From: Deltaproteobacteria bacterium
Lineage (GTDB): Bacteria > Desulfobacterota > Binatia > DP-6
Reading direction: 5' to 3'
DNA: 64,000 nt
Assembly: GCA_005888095.1 (NCBI GenBank)
Contig: VBKF01000101.1
Coordinates: 37,770 to 101,769, forward strand
Shown: positions 47,813 through 57,323 of the stretch, piece after piece
How positions within the stretch are numbered: position 1 is the first letter of the stretch
Layout: every line of letters begins with the position of its first letter
Program-made: the position numbers and the translations under genes
Notes under the pieces: model-generated
The model's database searches: none
The model's input: the letters and a program-made list of their open reading frames with translations, nothing else
Told to the model about the DNA's origin: nothing

Positions 47813-48573
47813 CCGCCGCTCCCGGGCGTTGTCCAGCCTGCGCCGAGCCCTTCGATGGCCGGGCGCGCCGTCTCCAGGTGTGCCCGCACTGCGGCCACCA
47901 CCTGCGGCTGGCGGCCGAGGCGCGCGTGCGGCTCCTCGTCGACCCCGGGACGTTCGCGGAGCGCGATGGCGGCCTGGGAGCGGCCGATCCGCTCGCGTTC
48001 GCGGGTTACCCCGCCCGCCTCGCGGCGGCGCGCCGGCAGGCCGGACGCCGGGAGGCGATCCTCACCGGCACGGCGCGCATCGGCGGGCATCGGGTGGCGC
48101 TCGGGGTCTTCGACTTCGCCTTCCTCGGCGGCAGCATGGGAACGGGCGTCGGCGAGCGTCTCACGCGCCTCGTCGAGCACGCCCGGGCCGCCCGGATACC
48201 GCTCGTCGTCTGCACCGCCTCGGGCGGGGCACGCCTCCAGGAGGGCATCTTCTCGCTCATGCAGATGGCCAAGGTGACGGCCGCGCTGACGCGGCTCAGG
48301 CAGGCTCGCGTCCCATGCATCACCGTGCTCACCGACCCGACGACGGGCGGGGTGGCGGCGTCCATCGGGCTCCTCGGCGACGTCAACCTGGCAGAGCCGG
48401 GCGCGCTCATCGGCTTTGCCGGGCCGCGCGTGATCGAGCAGACGCTTCGTCAGAAGCCGCCACCGGGCTTCCAGCGGGCGGAGTCCCTGCTCGAGCGCGG
48501 CATGCTCGACCGTATCGTGCCGCGGCAGGCGCTGCGCGCGACGCTCGCCGCGCTGCTCGAGCTGCTCGCATGA
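47797..48573 (+). CDS. accD: Acetyl-CoA carboxylase carboxyltransferase subunit beta
   Basis: Transfers carboxyl groups to acetyl-CoA to make malonyl-CoA for fatty-acid synthesis, together with AccA, which is not in the window. It has 258 residues, shorter than E. coli (about 300) because of shorter ends. The four-cysteine zinc finger is C12, C15, C29 and C32 (CPAC and CPHC). VVCTASGGARLQEGIFSLMQ and DPTTGGVAASIGLLGDV are carboxyltransferase marks. The start is GTG 47797. The trpA-accD-folC order is also known in Proteobacteria. Confidence 0.95.
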   Translation: MRRKLTAAPGRCPACAEPFDGRARRLQVCPHCGHHLRLAAEARVRLLVDPGTFAERDGGLGAADPLAFAGYPARLAAARRQAGRREAILTGTARIGGHRVALGVFDFAFLGGSMGTGVGERLTRLVEHARAARIPLVVCTASGGARLQEGIFSLMQMAKVTAALTRLRQARVPCITVLTDPTTGGVAASIGLLGDVNLAEPGALIGFAGPRVIEQTLRQKPPPGFQRAESLLERGMLDRIVPRQALRATLAALLELLA

Positions 48574-49898
48574 CCGCCTCCGCCTACGAGGACACGCTCG
48601 CCTACCTGACCGGCCTCGAGGTCTCGGCGGGCTGGGACCTGAAGCTCGAGCGGATGCGGGCAGCGCTCGAACGCCGGGGGCATCCCGAGGCGCGCTTTCC
48701 AGCGATTCACGTGGCCGGGACGAACGGCAAGGGGTCGGCGGCCGCGATGCTCGACGCGGTGCTGGTGGCGTCGGGCTACCGGACGGGCCTCTACACCTCG
48801 CCGCATCTCGTGGACTTCACGGAGCGCATCCGCGCCGGCGGCCGGACCATCCCCCGCGCGCGCGTCGTCGAGCTGGTCGGCGAGCTGCGCGCCGACCTCG
48901 AAGCGGCCCGCATCCCGCTCACGCACTTCGAGTTCGCCACGCTCCTCGCCTGCGAGTGGTTCGCGCGCATCGGCGTCGACATCGGCGTGATCGAGGTCGG
49001 ACTCGGCGGCCGGCTGGACGCGACCAACCTGGTGAGGCCGATGGTCACCGCGATCACCTCGATCGCGCTCGACCACGAGGAGTACCTGGGGACCGACCTC
49101 GGTTCGATCGCCGCCGAGAAGGCGGGGATCGCCAAGCCGGGGGTGCCGCTCGTGATCGGGCGGCTGCCGGCCGAGGCGGAGGCGGTGGTGGCGGCGCGTG
49201 CGGACGCCGTCGGGGCGCCGATCGTGCGCGCGGGTATCGACGGCGTGCTCGCGGACACCGCGGACGGTCTGGCGTTCCGAGGACCGCATGGCGTGCGGTG
49301 GGAGGGGCTTCGTCTGGCCCTCGGCGGCGCCTTTCAGCGGGACAACGCGGCCGTGGCGCTGACCGCGCTTGCCCTCGCCGGCGCGGCCTTTCCGTGTCCG
49401 CCCGCCGCGGTCCGCGCGGGCCTCGCGGCGGTGCGCTGGCCGGGGCGGCTGGCGGTCCTCGGCCGCTCGCCGCTCATCGTGGCCGACGGGGCGCACAACC
49501 CGGCCGGCGCCGCGGCGCTCGCCCGTGAGCTCCCGTCGATCATGGGCGGCCGCCGCGTGACGCTCGTGTTCGCGGTGATGGCCGACAAGGCGTGGCCCGC
49601 GATGCTCGAGACGCTCGGTCGGCACGTCGCACGCGCGATCGTGACGCGCGTCGGCCGGCGCGGGCTCGACCCCGAGCGAGCGGCCGAGCGCCTCGCGGGC
49701 CGCCTGCCCGTCGAAGCGGTCGCGGAGCCGGACGTGGCGCTCCGGGCGGCGCTCGCCGACGCCGGCCCCGGCGACGCGATCCTCGTCACCGGCTCGCTCT
49801 TTCTCGTCGGCGCTGCCTACGAGCTCATCGGCGGCGGCCAGGCGCTCTTCGAGGCCTGGCAAGCTCCCGGGGCCGGTGCTACAGAACCGCGCCCATGA
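48570..49898 (+). CDS. folC: Folylpolyglutamate synthase / dihydrofolate synthase
   Basis: Adds glutamate to dihydropteroate and folates. It has 442 residues. The P-loop is GTNGKGS (residues 50-56), then [30 protein letters not shown], and SIALDHEEYLGTDLGSIAAE with KAGI. The C-terminal Mur-ligase domain contains VADGAHNPAGAAALARELP. ATG 48570 overlaps the accD stop (ATGA) and the stop overlaps the lptD ATG. Confidence 0.96.
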   Translation: MTASAYEDTLAYLTGLEVSAGWDLKLERMRAALERRGHPEARFPAIHVAGTNGKGSAAAMLDAVLVASGYRTGLYTSPHLVDFTERIRAGGRTIPRARVVELVGELRADLEAARIPLTHFEFATLLACEWFARIGVDIGVIEVGLGGRLDATNLVRPMVTAITSIALDHEEYLGTDLGSIAAEKAGIAKPGVPLVIGRLPAEAEAVVAARADAVGAPIVRAGIDGVLADTADGLAFRGPHGVRWEGLRLALGGAFQRDNAAVALTALALAGAAFPCPPAAVRAGLAAVRWPGRLAVLGRSPLIVADGAHNPAGAAALARELPSIMGGRRVTLVFAVMADKAWPAMLETLGRHVARAIVTRVGRRGLDPERAAERLAGRLPVEAVAEPDVALRAALADAGPGDAILVTGSLFLVGAAYELIGGGQALFEAWQAPGAGATEPRP

Positions 49899-52800
49899 GG
49901 GCCGGGCGGGCGGCTCGGTGGGCGGGTGGCCTCGCCCTCGGGAGCGCGCTGTTTGCCGGCGCGGCCGAGCCGCCGCCCGCGGAGGTCCGGGTGCTGTCGG
50001 GCTCGGGGCCGCAGGCGCCGACGACGGTGACCGTACGTGCCGAGCCCGAGACGCGCATCGAGGACCGGACGCCGGGGGCGAAGCCGGCCGTCGGCCCGCG
50101 CGGCCCGGCCAGCGCGGGCGAGACCTTCACCGGCGAGCTGACCATCTTCCTCGGCGACTACCGCGTGCCGCGCCCGGCGGCGATCGATGTCGACGACCCC
50201 GTGGTGAGCACCGTCCGGCTCTTCCCCGAGGCCGACGGCACGACCGTGTCGATCTTCGTCCGCCAGCCCGTCACCTACAGCGTGTCGCGCCCTTCGGGCA
50301 TCGGCGACATCACCATCGAGCTCAGAGGCCGCACCCGGGCGCTCGGTATCGCCGGCGTGGCGACGCGCGGCCGGCCGCACGTCGTGCGGCCGAAGGGGAA
50401 GGGCAAGGCCCGTCCAAGCGAGGTGGCGGTCGACGCCCAGTCGCTCACCTACGAGCGCGAGACGAATACGCTCGTCGCGCGGGGCGGGGTGACGCTGACG
50501 CGGGGCGATACGACGCTCACCGCGGACGAGGTGCGCTACGACCGGACGAACGCCGTCGCGGAGGCACGCGGCCACGTCGTCATCACCGACCCCGAGGCGA
50601 CCGTCGAGGGGGACTTCGCGCACCTCAACCTGGACGACGAGTCGGGCTGGGTCGAGGCGGGCACGGCGGAGCTGAAACCGAGCAACTACAGGCTCACGGG
50701 GGCACGGATCGACAAGCGGGGCGGGCCGCTCTACGCCGCCTCGAACGGTGTCTTCACCACCTGCCGATGCGGTGGCCTCGAGAAGCCGTCGTGGAGCATC
50801 GCGGGCGCCACCAGCGACATCACGCTCGAGGGCACCGGCGTGGTGCGGCACGCCACGTTTCGCGTGAAGGACATCCCCGTGCTCTACTTTCCCTACTTCC
50901 TCTTCCCGGCCAAAACCGACCGGCAGTCGGGCTTCCTGTTTCCCCGCCTCGCCAACTCCAACCGCCGGGGCTTCCAGTACGAGCAGCCGTTCTTCTGGGC
51001 GATCAACAAGAGCACGGATGCGACCGTGGCGGTGGACCTCGAGACGGCGGCCCGCGTCGGCGTGATCGGCGAGTATCGCTACCTCCTCTCGCGCACGGCG
51101 CGGGGCAACTTCACGGCGGCGTACTACAACGAGCAGATCCGCGGCCGGCCCGCGGGCACGGTGGCGCCGAACGGCCAAACACCCGACATCCCCGAGAACC
51201 GCTTCGCCTTCTCGGGCCAGCACCGCCAGCCCTTCTACGGCGGCAGCCAGCTCTACCTCCGCCTCTTCGCGATCAGCGACGACGCTTTCCTGAAGGAGAT
51301 CAACACGTTCGCCTTCTCGACGCGGCGGGACCTGGCGCTGCGCAGCACGCGCTTCACGACCTCGCGCGCGGGCATCGTCAAGAGCTGGGACAACGGCCTC
51401 GCGTGGGTCGAGACCGCCTACTACCAGGACCTCATCGACCCGCAGCCCCTCGCCCTCCAGAAGCTCCCCCGCCTCGAGGCCGAGCACGCCGTCCCGCTCC
51501 TCGGTGACCTGCTGGTGGGCCGTCTCGACGGCCAGGCGATCGACTACCAGCGCGAGCGAGGGTACGGAGGCCTGCGGGGTGACCTCGGCCCCGAGCTGTT
51601 TCTACCCTTCCACCTCGGCCGCGCGCTGAACGGCTCGCTCACCGGCCGGCTGCGCGAGACCGCCTACCACCTCACCGACACCGAGCAGGTGGCTTTCGTC
51701 GTCCCCAGCTCCGGCGTCGGCTCTCACTTCCGCGCCGCCCCCGAGCTGCCGCGTCTGGACGCCGACCGCAGCCGCGAGCTCGCCGAGGTGAGTGGGCGGA
51801 CGGGGACGGAGTTCGCCCGCGTCTTCGACTTCCGCCACTTCGGGCTCGAGAAGCTGAAGCACACGGTCGAGCCGGAGCTGCGGTACCTGTTCGTTCCCGA
51901 CGTCAGCCGCCCGATCTTCGACGAGCGGATCCTGCCGCGATGCCACTCGCCGCTCAGCCCGGGCGAGCGGCCGGGCGTCAACTGCGGCGCGGGACCCGGC
52001 ATCATCAACCTGCCCTCGTGCGCCGACGTGGCGCGGCCGCGGCCGGGTGACAACTGCGGGCCGGCGACGCTCTTCAGCGAAGGGTTCCTCTTCGACGACC
52101 GCGATGCCATCAATCGGCGGAACTTCTTGTCCTACGGCATCACCACCCGGCTGCTGGCGCGGGCGCCCACGCCCGCCGAGGCTGCCGCGCGCGAGGTGCC
52201 GGCGGAGGCGGGGCGAGCGCCCGCGGGCGGGGCGCGCGAGCCGGTGGAGGCCGAGACGCTGGCGCAGGGCCTCCCCGCCGCCGCGGTCCCGGACTTCGTC
52301 GGCCCGCCCGCGCCGCCGTCGCCGACCGCGCCCGCGGAGGCGCCGGCCGCGCCGCCGCGCGAGCTCGTGCGGGCGAGCGTCCTCCACGGCTACGACATCT
52401 CGCGTCCGATCGCGGGCACGAGCCACGCGAGCGACACCGACCTGGGGCTCCGGCTGACACCGGTCGACTACCTGGGGCTCTCGTACAACGCGACGGTCAA
52501 CCTCGAGCGCTCGGCCGTCCGCGGGCAGTCGATCGGCCTCTTTCTCCGCGAGCCCTGGTGGACGGCGCCGACGCTGGTGCGCAACTACCAGACCGCCACG
52601 ACGGTCGGCATCTCCTACCGCGTCGTGGAGGGCAGCGCGAACCGGGATGTCAACGTGACGGGCCCCGAGGCGGCGCTGCTCTCCACCACGGGCTTGCAGG
52701 AGGTGGACGGTTCCGTGTACCTCCGCCTCGGGAACTACGTGGGTTTCACCTTCCTATCCCGCTATGATCTGCTGAGCACCCCGCAGGCGGGCGGCAAATC

Positions 52801-53047
52801 TCTCGGCCCCCACTTCCTCGAACGGGACTACGCGCTCCGCCTGATCTCGCGCTGCAACTGCTGGCTGCTGGAGGCCGGTGTGCAGGACAAGACCAACCCC
52901 GACGAGCGCCTCTTCCGCGTGCAGTTCACGCTGGTCGGGCTCGGCTCGTTCGGACGGCCGCCGCTCCGGCGGAACTACGTCGGCTTCGCGCCGCTCGCCG
53001 ACATCGGCTTCCGGCGGCCCGGCGCCGTAAGCGGCGGCCAGTACTAG
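49895..53047 (+). CDS. lptD: LPS-assembly protein LptD with long N-terminal extension
   Basis: Outer-membrane barrel that inserts LPS into the outer leaflet. It has 1050 residues, well above the E. coli length of about 780. Order: signal peptide (1-24), an AMIN-like beta domain (about 78-146, VRQPVTYSVSRPSGIGDITI), an LptA/OstA-like slide (about 176-275), then the barrel from about 325. A Pro/Ala-rich insert of roughly 65 residues lies near 757-822. Cysteines near 290 and 292 and again at 987 and 989 could form disulfides. ATG 49895 overlaps the folC stop. The AMIN assignment is by pattern only. Confidence 0.92.
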   Translation: MRAGRAARWAGGLALGSALFAGAAEPPPAEVRVLSGSGPQAPTTVTVRAEPETRIEDRTPGAKPAVGPRGPASAGETFTGELTIFLGDYRVPRPAAIDVDDPVVSTVRLFPEADGTTVSIFVRQPVTYSVSRPSGIGDITIELRGRTRALGIAGVATRGRPHVVRPKGKGKARPSEVAVDAQSLTYERETNTLVARGGVTLTRGDTTLTADEVRYDRTNAVAEARGHVVITDPEATVEGDFAHLNLDDESGWVEAGTAELKPSNYRLTGARIDKRGGPLYAASNGVFTTCRCGGLEKPSWSIAGATSDITLEGTGVVRHATFRVKDIPVLYFPYFLFPAKTDRQSGFLFPRLANSNRRGFQYEQPFFWAINKSTDATVAVDLETAARVGVIGEYRYLLSRTARGNFTAAYYNEQIRGRPAGTVAPNGQTPDIPENRFAFSGQHRQPFYGGSQLYLRLFAISDDAFLKEINTFAFSTRRDLALRSTRFTTSRAGIVKSWDNGLAWVETAYYQDLIDPQPLALQKLPRLEAEHAVPLLGDLLVGRLDGQAIDYQRERGYGGLRGDLGPELFLPFHLGRALNGSLTGRLRETAYHLTDTEQVAFVVPSSGVGSHFRAAPELPRLDADRSRELAEVSGRTGTEFARVFDFRHFGLEKLKHTVEPELRYLFVPDVSRPIFDERILPRCHSPLSPGERPGVNCGAGPGIINLPSCADVARPRPGDNCGPATLFSEGFLFDDRDAINRRNFLSYGITTRLLARAPTPAEAAAREVPAEAGRAPAGGAREPVEAETLAQGLPAAAVPDFVGPPAPPSPTAPAEAPAAPPRELVRASVLHGYDISRPIAGTSHASDTDLGLRLTPVDYLGLSYNATVNLERSAVRGQSIGLFLREPWWTAPTLVRNYQTATTVGISYRVVEGSANRDVNVTGPEAALLSTTGLQEVDGSVYLRLGNYVGFTFLSRYDLLSTPQAGGKSLGPHFLERDYALRLISRCNCWLLEAGVQDKTNPDERLFRVQFTLVGLGSFGRPPLRRNYVGFAPLADIGFRRPGAVSGGQY

Positions 53048-53049
53048 AC

Positions 53050-53853
53050 ATGAAGGGCGTCGTGCTCGCGGGCGGGCTCGGGACGCGGCTCCTGCCGCTC
53101 ACGCGGATCACCAACAAGCACCTCCTGCCGGTCCTCGACCGGCCGATGATCTACTATCCGCTGCAGACGCTCATCAACGCCGCCATCACCGACATCATGA
53201 TCGTCACCGGCGGGCCGCACGCCGGCGATTTCCTCCGGCTCCTCGGCAACGGGGCCGAGTTCGGCCTCGCCCACCTCAACTACACCTACCAGGACGGCGA
53301 GGGCGGGATCGCCGCGGCGCTGGCGCTGGCCGAGCACTTCGCCGATGGCGGCAAGGTCTGCGTGATCCTCGGCGACAACCTGATCGAGGGCTCGATCGCT
53401 TCCGCGGTCGCACGCTTCCGCCGCCAGCCGAGCGGGGCCCGCATCGTCCTGAAGGAGGTCGACGACGCGGAGCGGTTCGGCGTCGCCGAGGTGCGGGACG
53501 GCCGCATCGTGTCGATCGAGGAGAAGCCGCGCCGCCCGAAGAGCCGCTATGCCGTGACCGGCATCTACATGTACGATGGCCGCGTGTTCGACATCATCCG
53601 CACGCTCGAGCCGTCCGGGCGGGGGGAGCTGGAGATCACCGACGTGAACAACTGGTACCTCGCGCGCGGCGAGCTCGCGTGCGAGGTGCTCGAGGGCTGG
53701 TGGACCGACGCCGGCACCATGGAATCGCTGCATCGCGCCGGCAACCTCGTGGCCCGGACGGGGGCCAACCGGACGGACGGCCCGGCCACTCGCCTGCCCA
53801 TGCCGGCCGCGACGGCCGAGCGGACGCCGCGCCGTCGGGCGAGGGGCCGGTAG
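53050..53853 (+). CDS. rmlA: Glucose-1-phosphate thymidylyltransferase
   Basis: Makes dTDP-glucose from dTTP and glucose-1-phosphate. It has 267 residues. The nucleotidyltransferase signature is VVLAGGLGTRLLPLTRITNK HLLPV, then DRPMIYYPLQTLINA, CVILGDNLIEGSI and GWWTDAGTMESLHRAGN. It is shorter than classical RmlA (about 290) and resembles the compact form found in Archaea and Actinobacteria. The C terminus is an Arg-rich tail. It starts two bases after lptD. Substrate specificity cannot be fixed by eye. Confidence 0.87.
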   Translation: MKGVVLAGGLGTRLLPLTRITNKHLLPVLDRPMIYYPLQTLINAAITDIMIVTGGPHAGDFLRLLGNGAEFGLAHLNYTYQDGEGGIAAALALAEHFADGGKVCVILGDNLIEGSIASAVARFRRQPSGARIVLKEVDDAERFGVAEVRDGRIVSIEEKPRRPKSRYAVTGIYMYDGRVFDIIRTLEPSGRGELEITDVNNWYLARGELACEVLEGWWTDAGTMESLHRAGNLVARTGANRTDGPATRLPMPAATAERTPRRRARGR

Positions 53854-53855
53854 CG

Positions 53856-54893
53856 ATGCGCCTCCTGGTCACGGGCGCCGCGGGCTTCATCGGCACGAAC
53901 CTCGTCCGCCACGCGCTCGCCCACACCGTCGAGCGGCTCGTCGCCGTCGATCTCCTCACCTACGCGGGAAACTACGCGAACCTGAGCGATCTGGAGAGCA
54001 ATCCCTGCTTCCGCTTTGTCCGCGCGGACATCGCCGATCGCCAGGCCATGGCCGCAGTCGTCGACGAGGAGGGAATCGACACGCTGGTCAACTGCGCCGC
54101 CGAAACGCACGTCGACCGGAGCATCGCCGATCACTGGCCGTTCGTGACGACCAACGTGGAGGGGACCCTCGTGCTCCTCGAGGCGGTGCGCGGCCGGGCG
54201 GGCTTCCGCCGGTTCCTGCAGGTCTCGACCGACGAGGTGTACGGCTCGATCGCCGCCGGCCGCGCGACCGAGGACTGGCCGACGCGCCCGTCGAGCCCCT
54301 ACGCCGCCAGCAAGGCGGCCGCCGACGCCTTCGTGCAGGCCTACGCGACGACCTACGGGCTGCCCGCGGTCATCACCCGCTCGTCGAACAACTACGGGCC
54401 GTACCAGTTTCCCGAGAAGCTGATCCCGCTGTTCGTGACCAACGCCCTCGACGGCCAGCCGCTCCCGCTCTACGGGGACGGCATGAACGTGCGCGACTGG
54501 ATCCACGTCGAGGATCACTGTGCGGCGCTCTGGCACGTGCTCGGGCTGCCCGGGGCAAGGGGGGAGGTGTTCAACGTGAGCGCCGACCACGAGGTCCCGA
54601 ACCGCAGCGTGACGGACCTGATCCTCCACCTGCTCGAGCGGCCCGCGACCCTCGTGCGCTACGTCGCCGACCGCCCGGGCCACGACCGCCGCTACGCGCT
54701 CGACGCGGCCCGGCTGCGGCAGTCGGGCTGGCAGCCGCGGCGCGGCTTCGAGGAGGGCCTCGCGGCCACGGTCGCGTGGTACCGCGAGCACCGGTCGTGG
54801 TGGGAGGCGATCAAGAGCGGCGCCTACCGGGAGTACTACGCGGACATGTACGGGGGCCGGCTGCGCGACAGCAGCGCGGTGCCACGGCCGTGA
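53856..54893 (+). CDS. rmlB: dTDP-glucose 4,6-dehydratase
   Basis: NAD-dependent extended SDR enzyme that converts dTDP-glucose to dTDP-4-dehydro-6-deoxyglucose. It has 345 residues. Visible are the Rossmann motif [13 protein letters not shown], the acid loop AETHVDRSI, the catalytic STDEVYG and the [14 protein letters not shown]yr-x3-Lys pair. [20 protein letters not shown] is typical of RmlB. It starts two bases after rmlA. The matching rmlC and rmlD are not in the window. Confidence 0.92.
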   Translation: MRLLVTGAAGFIGTNLVRHALAHTVERLVAVDLLTYAGNYANLSDLESNPCFRFVRADIADRQAMAAVVDEEGIDTLVNCAAETHVDRSIADHWPFVTTNVEGTLVLLEAVRGRAGFRRFLQVSTDEVYGSIAAGRATEDWPTRPSSPYAASKAAADAFVQAYATTYGLPAVITRSSNNYGPYQFPEKLIPLFVTNALDGQPLPLYGDGMNVRDWIHVEDHCAALWHVLGLPGARGEVFNVSADHEVPNRSVTDLILHLLERPATLVRYVADRPGHDRRYALDAARLRQSGWQPRRGFEEGLAATVAWYREHRSWWEAIKSGAYREYYADMYGGRLRDSSAVPRP

Positions 54894-55255
54894 GCGCCGG
54901 CGGTCCGGCGCGGGTGGAGCACGTCCCGAAGCCCTGGGGTCACGAGACCGTCTGGGCGCGGACCGACCGCTACGCCGGCAAGATCCTCCACGTCCGCAAG
55001 GGCGAGTCGCTCAGCTATCAGTACCACCGCGTGAAGGACGAGACGATCCGCATCCTCGCCGGCCTGGTCGACCTCGAGGTGGCGGTGCCGGACGGGGAGC
55101 GCCGGACGGTCCGGCTCGGGCCGGGCGACGGCTGGCACCTCCCGCCCGGGACCCGCCACCGCCTGACCGCCCTCGACGACACCGACATCCTCGAGGTCTC
55201 GACGCCCGAGCTGGACGACGTCGTCAGGCTCGAGGACCGCTACGGGCGGAGCTGA
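54890..55255 (+). CDS. Small cupin protein, mannose-6-phosphate-isomerase-like
   Basis: Single-domain cupin of 121 residues. The metal-site pattern can be read as [15 protein letters not shown] in cupin motif 1 and [14 protein letters not shown] in motif 2. [20 protein letters not shown] resembles the start of the C-terminal domain of type II mannose-6-phosphate isomerase. It may isomerise or epimerise a sugar phosphate or nucleotide sugar linked to its neighbours. GTG 54890 overlaps the rmlB stop (GTGA). The exact reaction is unknown. Confidence 0.8.
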   Translation: MSAGGPARVEHVPKPWGHETVWARTDRYAGKILHVRKGESLSYQYHRVKDETIRILAGLVDLEVAVPDGERRTVRLGPGDGWHLPPGTRHRLTALDDTDILEVSTPELDDVVRLEDRYGRS

Positions 55256-55260
55256 GGCCG

Positions 55261-56235
<975 letters not shown>

Positions 56236-56259
56236 CCGCGAGAGCGTCAGGACAGCCGA

Positions 56260-56299
56260 TGGGGTCCGGGGCGCGCGGAGACCGCGCGGGCACCCCCGG
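56260..56299 (-). repeat. Short degenerate copy D of the intergenic repeat / hairpin
   Basis: On the minus strand it reads CCGGGGG, a seven-pair hairpin CGCGCGG/CCGCGCG (56272-56288 with an AGA loop on the plus strand), then CCCCGGACCCC, the outer boxes of the repeat family with most of the middle missing. It lies between gmd and the rmd-like gene and is followed by TTTCAC on the plus strand, so it may also limit transcription. Confidence 0.45.
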
Positions 56300-56305
56300 T
56301 TTCAC

Positions 56306-57262
56306 ATGAACGTCCTGGTGACGGGCATCGGCGGCTTCGCCGGACCGCCGGTCGCGCACGCGCTCCTGGCGAAGGGGCATGCGGTGGAGGGCGTGCTGCG
56401 CGCGCCGCTCGAGCGGCCGCGGCTCGCGGGGCTCCCGCTCACGCTGCACGCGCTCGACCTGCTCGACCGCGAGCGCCTGCGTGCAGTGCTCGCCGAGCGC
56501 CGGCCCGACGCCGTGCTCCATCTCGCTGGCCTCTCGTTCGCGCCCGCCGCGGAGCGCGACCCCGAGGCGGCGTACCGCGCGAACCTCGGCGGCACGCTCG
56601 CCGTCCTCGCTGCCGTGCGCTCGGCCGCGCCGCGGGCCCGCGTGCTCGCGGTCACCTCCGCCGAGGTCTACGGCGCGGTCGCCGCCGCCGAGCTGCCGAT
56701 CACCGAGGACATCCCACTCCGTCCGCTCACCGTCTACGGCGCGAGCAAAGCGGCGGCGGATCTGGCGGCCGCGCAGTGCGGCCGCGCGTACGGCCTCGAC
56801 GTCGTCCGCGCCCGGCCGTTCAATCAGACGGGAGCCGGGCAGGACGCCGCCTTCGTGTGCGCGGCGCTCGCCCGGCAGATCGCGCGCATCGAGGCGGGCC
56901 GCCAGGAACCCGTCGTGTGCGCCGGCAACCTCGATCCCGTGCGCGACTTCAGCGACGTGCGCGACGTGGCGGCAGGCTACGTGGCGCTCCTCGAGCGGGG
57001 CCGCGGCGGCGAGGTGTACAACCTCTGCTCGGGCACGGGTTGCTCGATCGCGGAGGTGGTTGCCATCCTGCGCTCGCACGCCCGGGTGGCGGTGCGGGTC
57101 ACGAGCGACCCGGCGCTCCGGCGCGCGCTCGACGTCCCGCGCCTGGTCGGGAGCCATGCCCGGGCCACGCGTGACACGGGCTGGGAGCCACACTTCGCAT
57201 GGTCCGACACGCTCGCCGCCGTCCTCGAGGACTGGCGCGCGCGCGTGGCGGCCGGGGGGTAG
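56306..57262 (+). CDS. rmd: NAD(P)-dependent sugar epimerase/reductase, probably GDP-4-dehydro-6-deoxymannose reductase
   Basis: Extended SDR enzyme of 318 residues with VLVTGIGGFAGPPVAHALLA, LHLAGLSFAPAAERDPEAAY, VTSAEVYGAV, the TVYGASKAAADLAAAQ Tyr-x3-Lys pair, and RPFNQTGAGQDAAFVCAALA. The last two resemble RMD enzymes, which reduce the product of GMD to GDP-D-rhamnose. Its place after gmd agrees. A different epimerase activity is possible, so the symbol is provisional. Confidence 0.78.
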   Translation: MNVLVTGIGGFAGPPVAHALLAKGHAVEGVLRAPLERPRLAGLPLTLHALDLLDRERLRAVLAERRPDAVLHLAGLSFAPAAERDPEAAYRANLGGTLAVLAAVRSAAPRARVLAVTSAEVYGAVAAAELPITEDIPLRPLTVYGASKAAADLAAAQCGRAYGLDVVRARPFNQTGAGQDAAFVCAALARQIARIEAGRQEPVVCAGNLDPVRDFSDVRDVAAGYVALLERGRGGEVYNLCSGTGCSIAEVVAILRSHARVAVRVTSDPALRRALDVPRLVGSHARATRDTGWEPHFAWSDTLAAVLEDWRARVAAGG

Positions 57263-57281
57263 CGAGCCTGTCCGCGCGTGC

Positions 57282-57310
57282 TTGCCGCTCAAGGGGTGCG
57301 CGGGTATGCT
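57282..57310 (+). promoter_or_regulatory. Putative promoter for gspE
   Basis: TTGCCG (57282-57287), 17 bases, TATGCT (57305-57310). The start point would be near 57317, seven bases before ATG 57324. If it is used, the alternative ATG 57306 lies within the -10 box and cannot be the start of that transcript. Confidence 0.5.
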
Positions 57311-57323
57311 TTTTCGTTGGACC

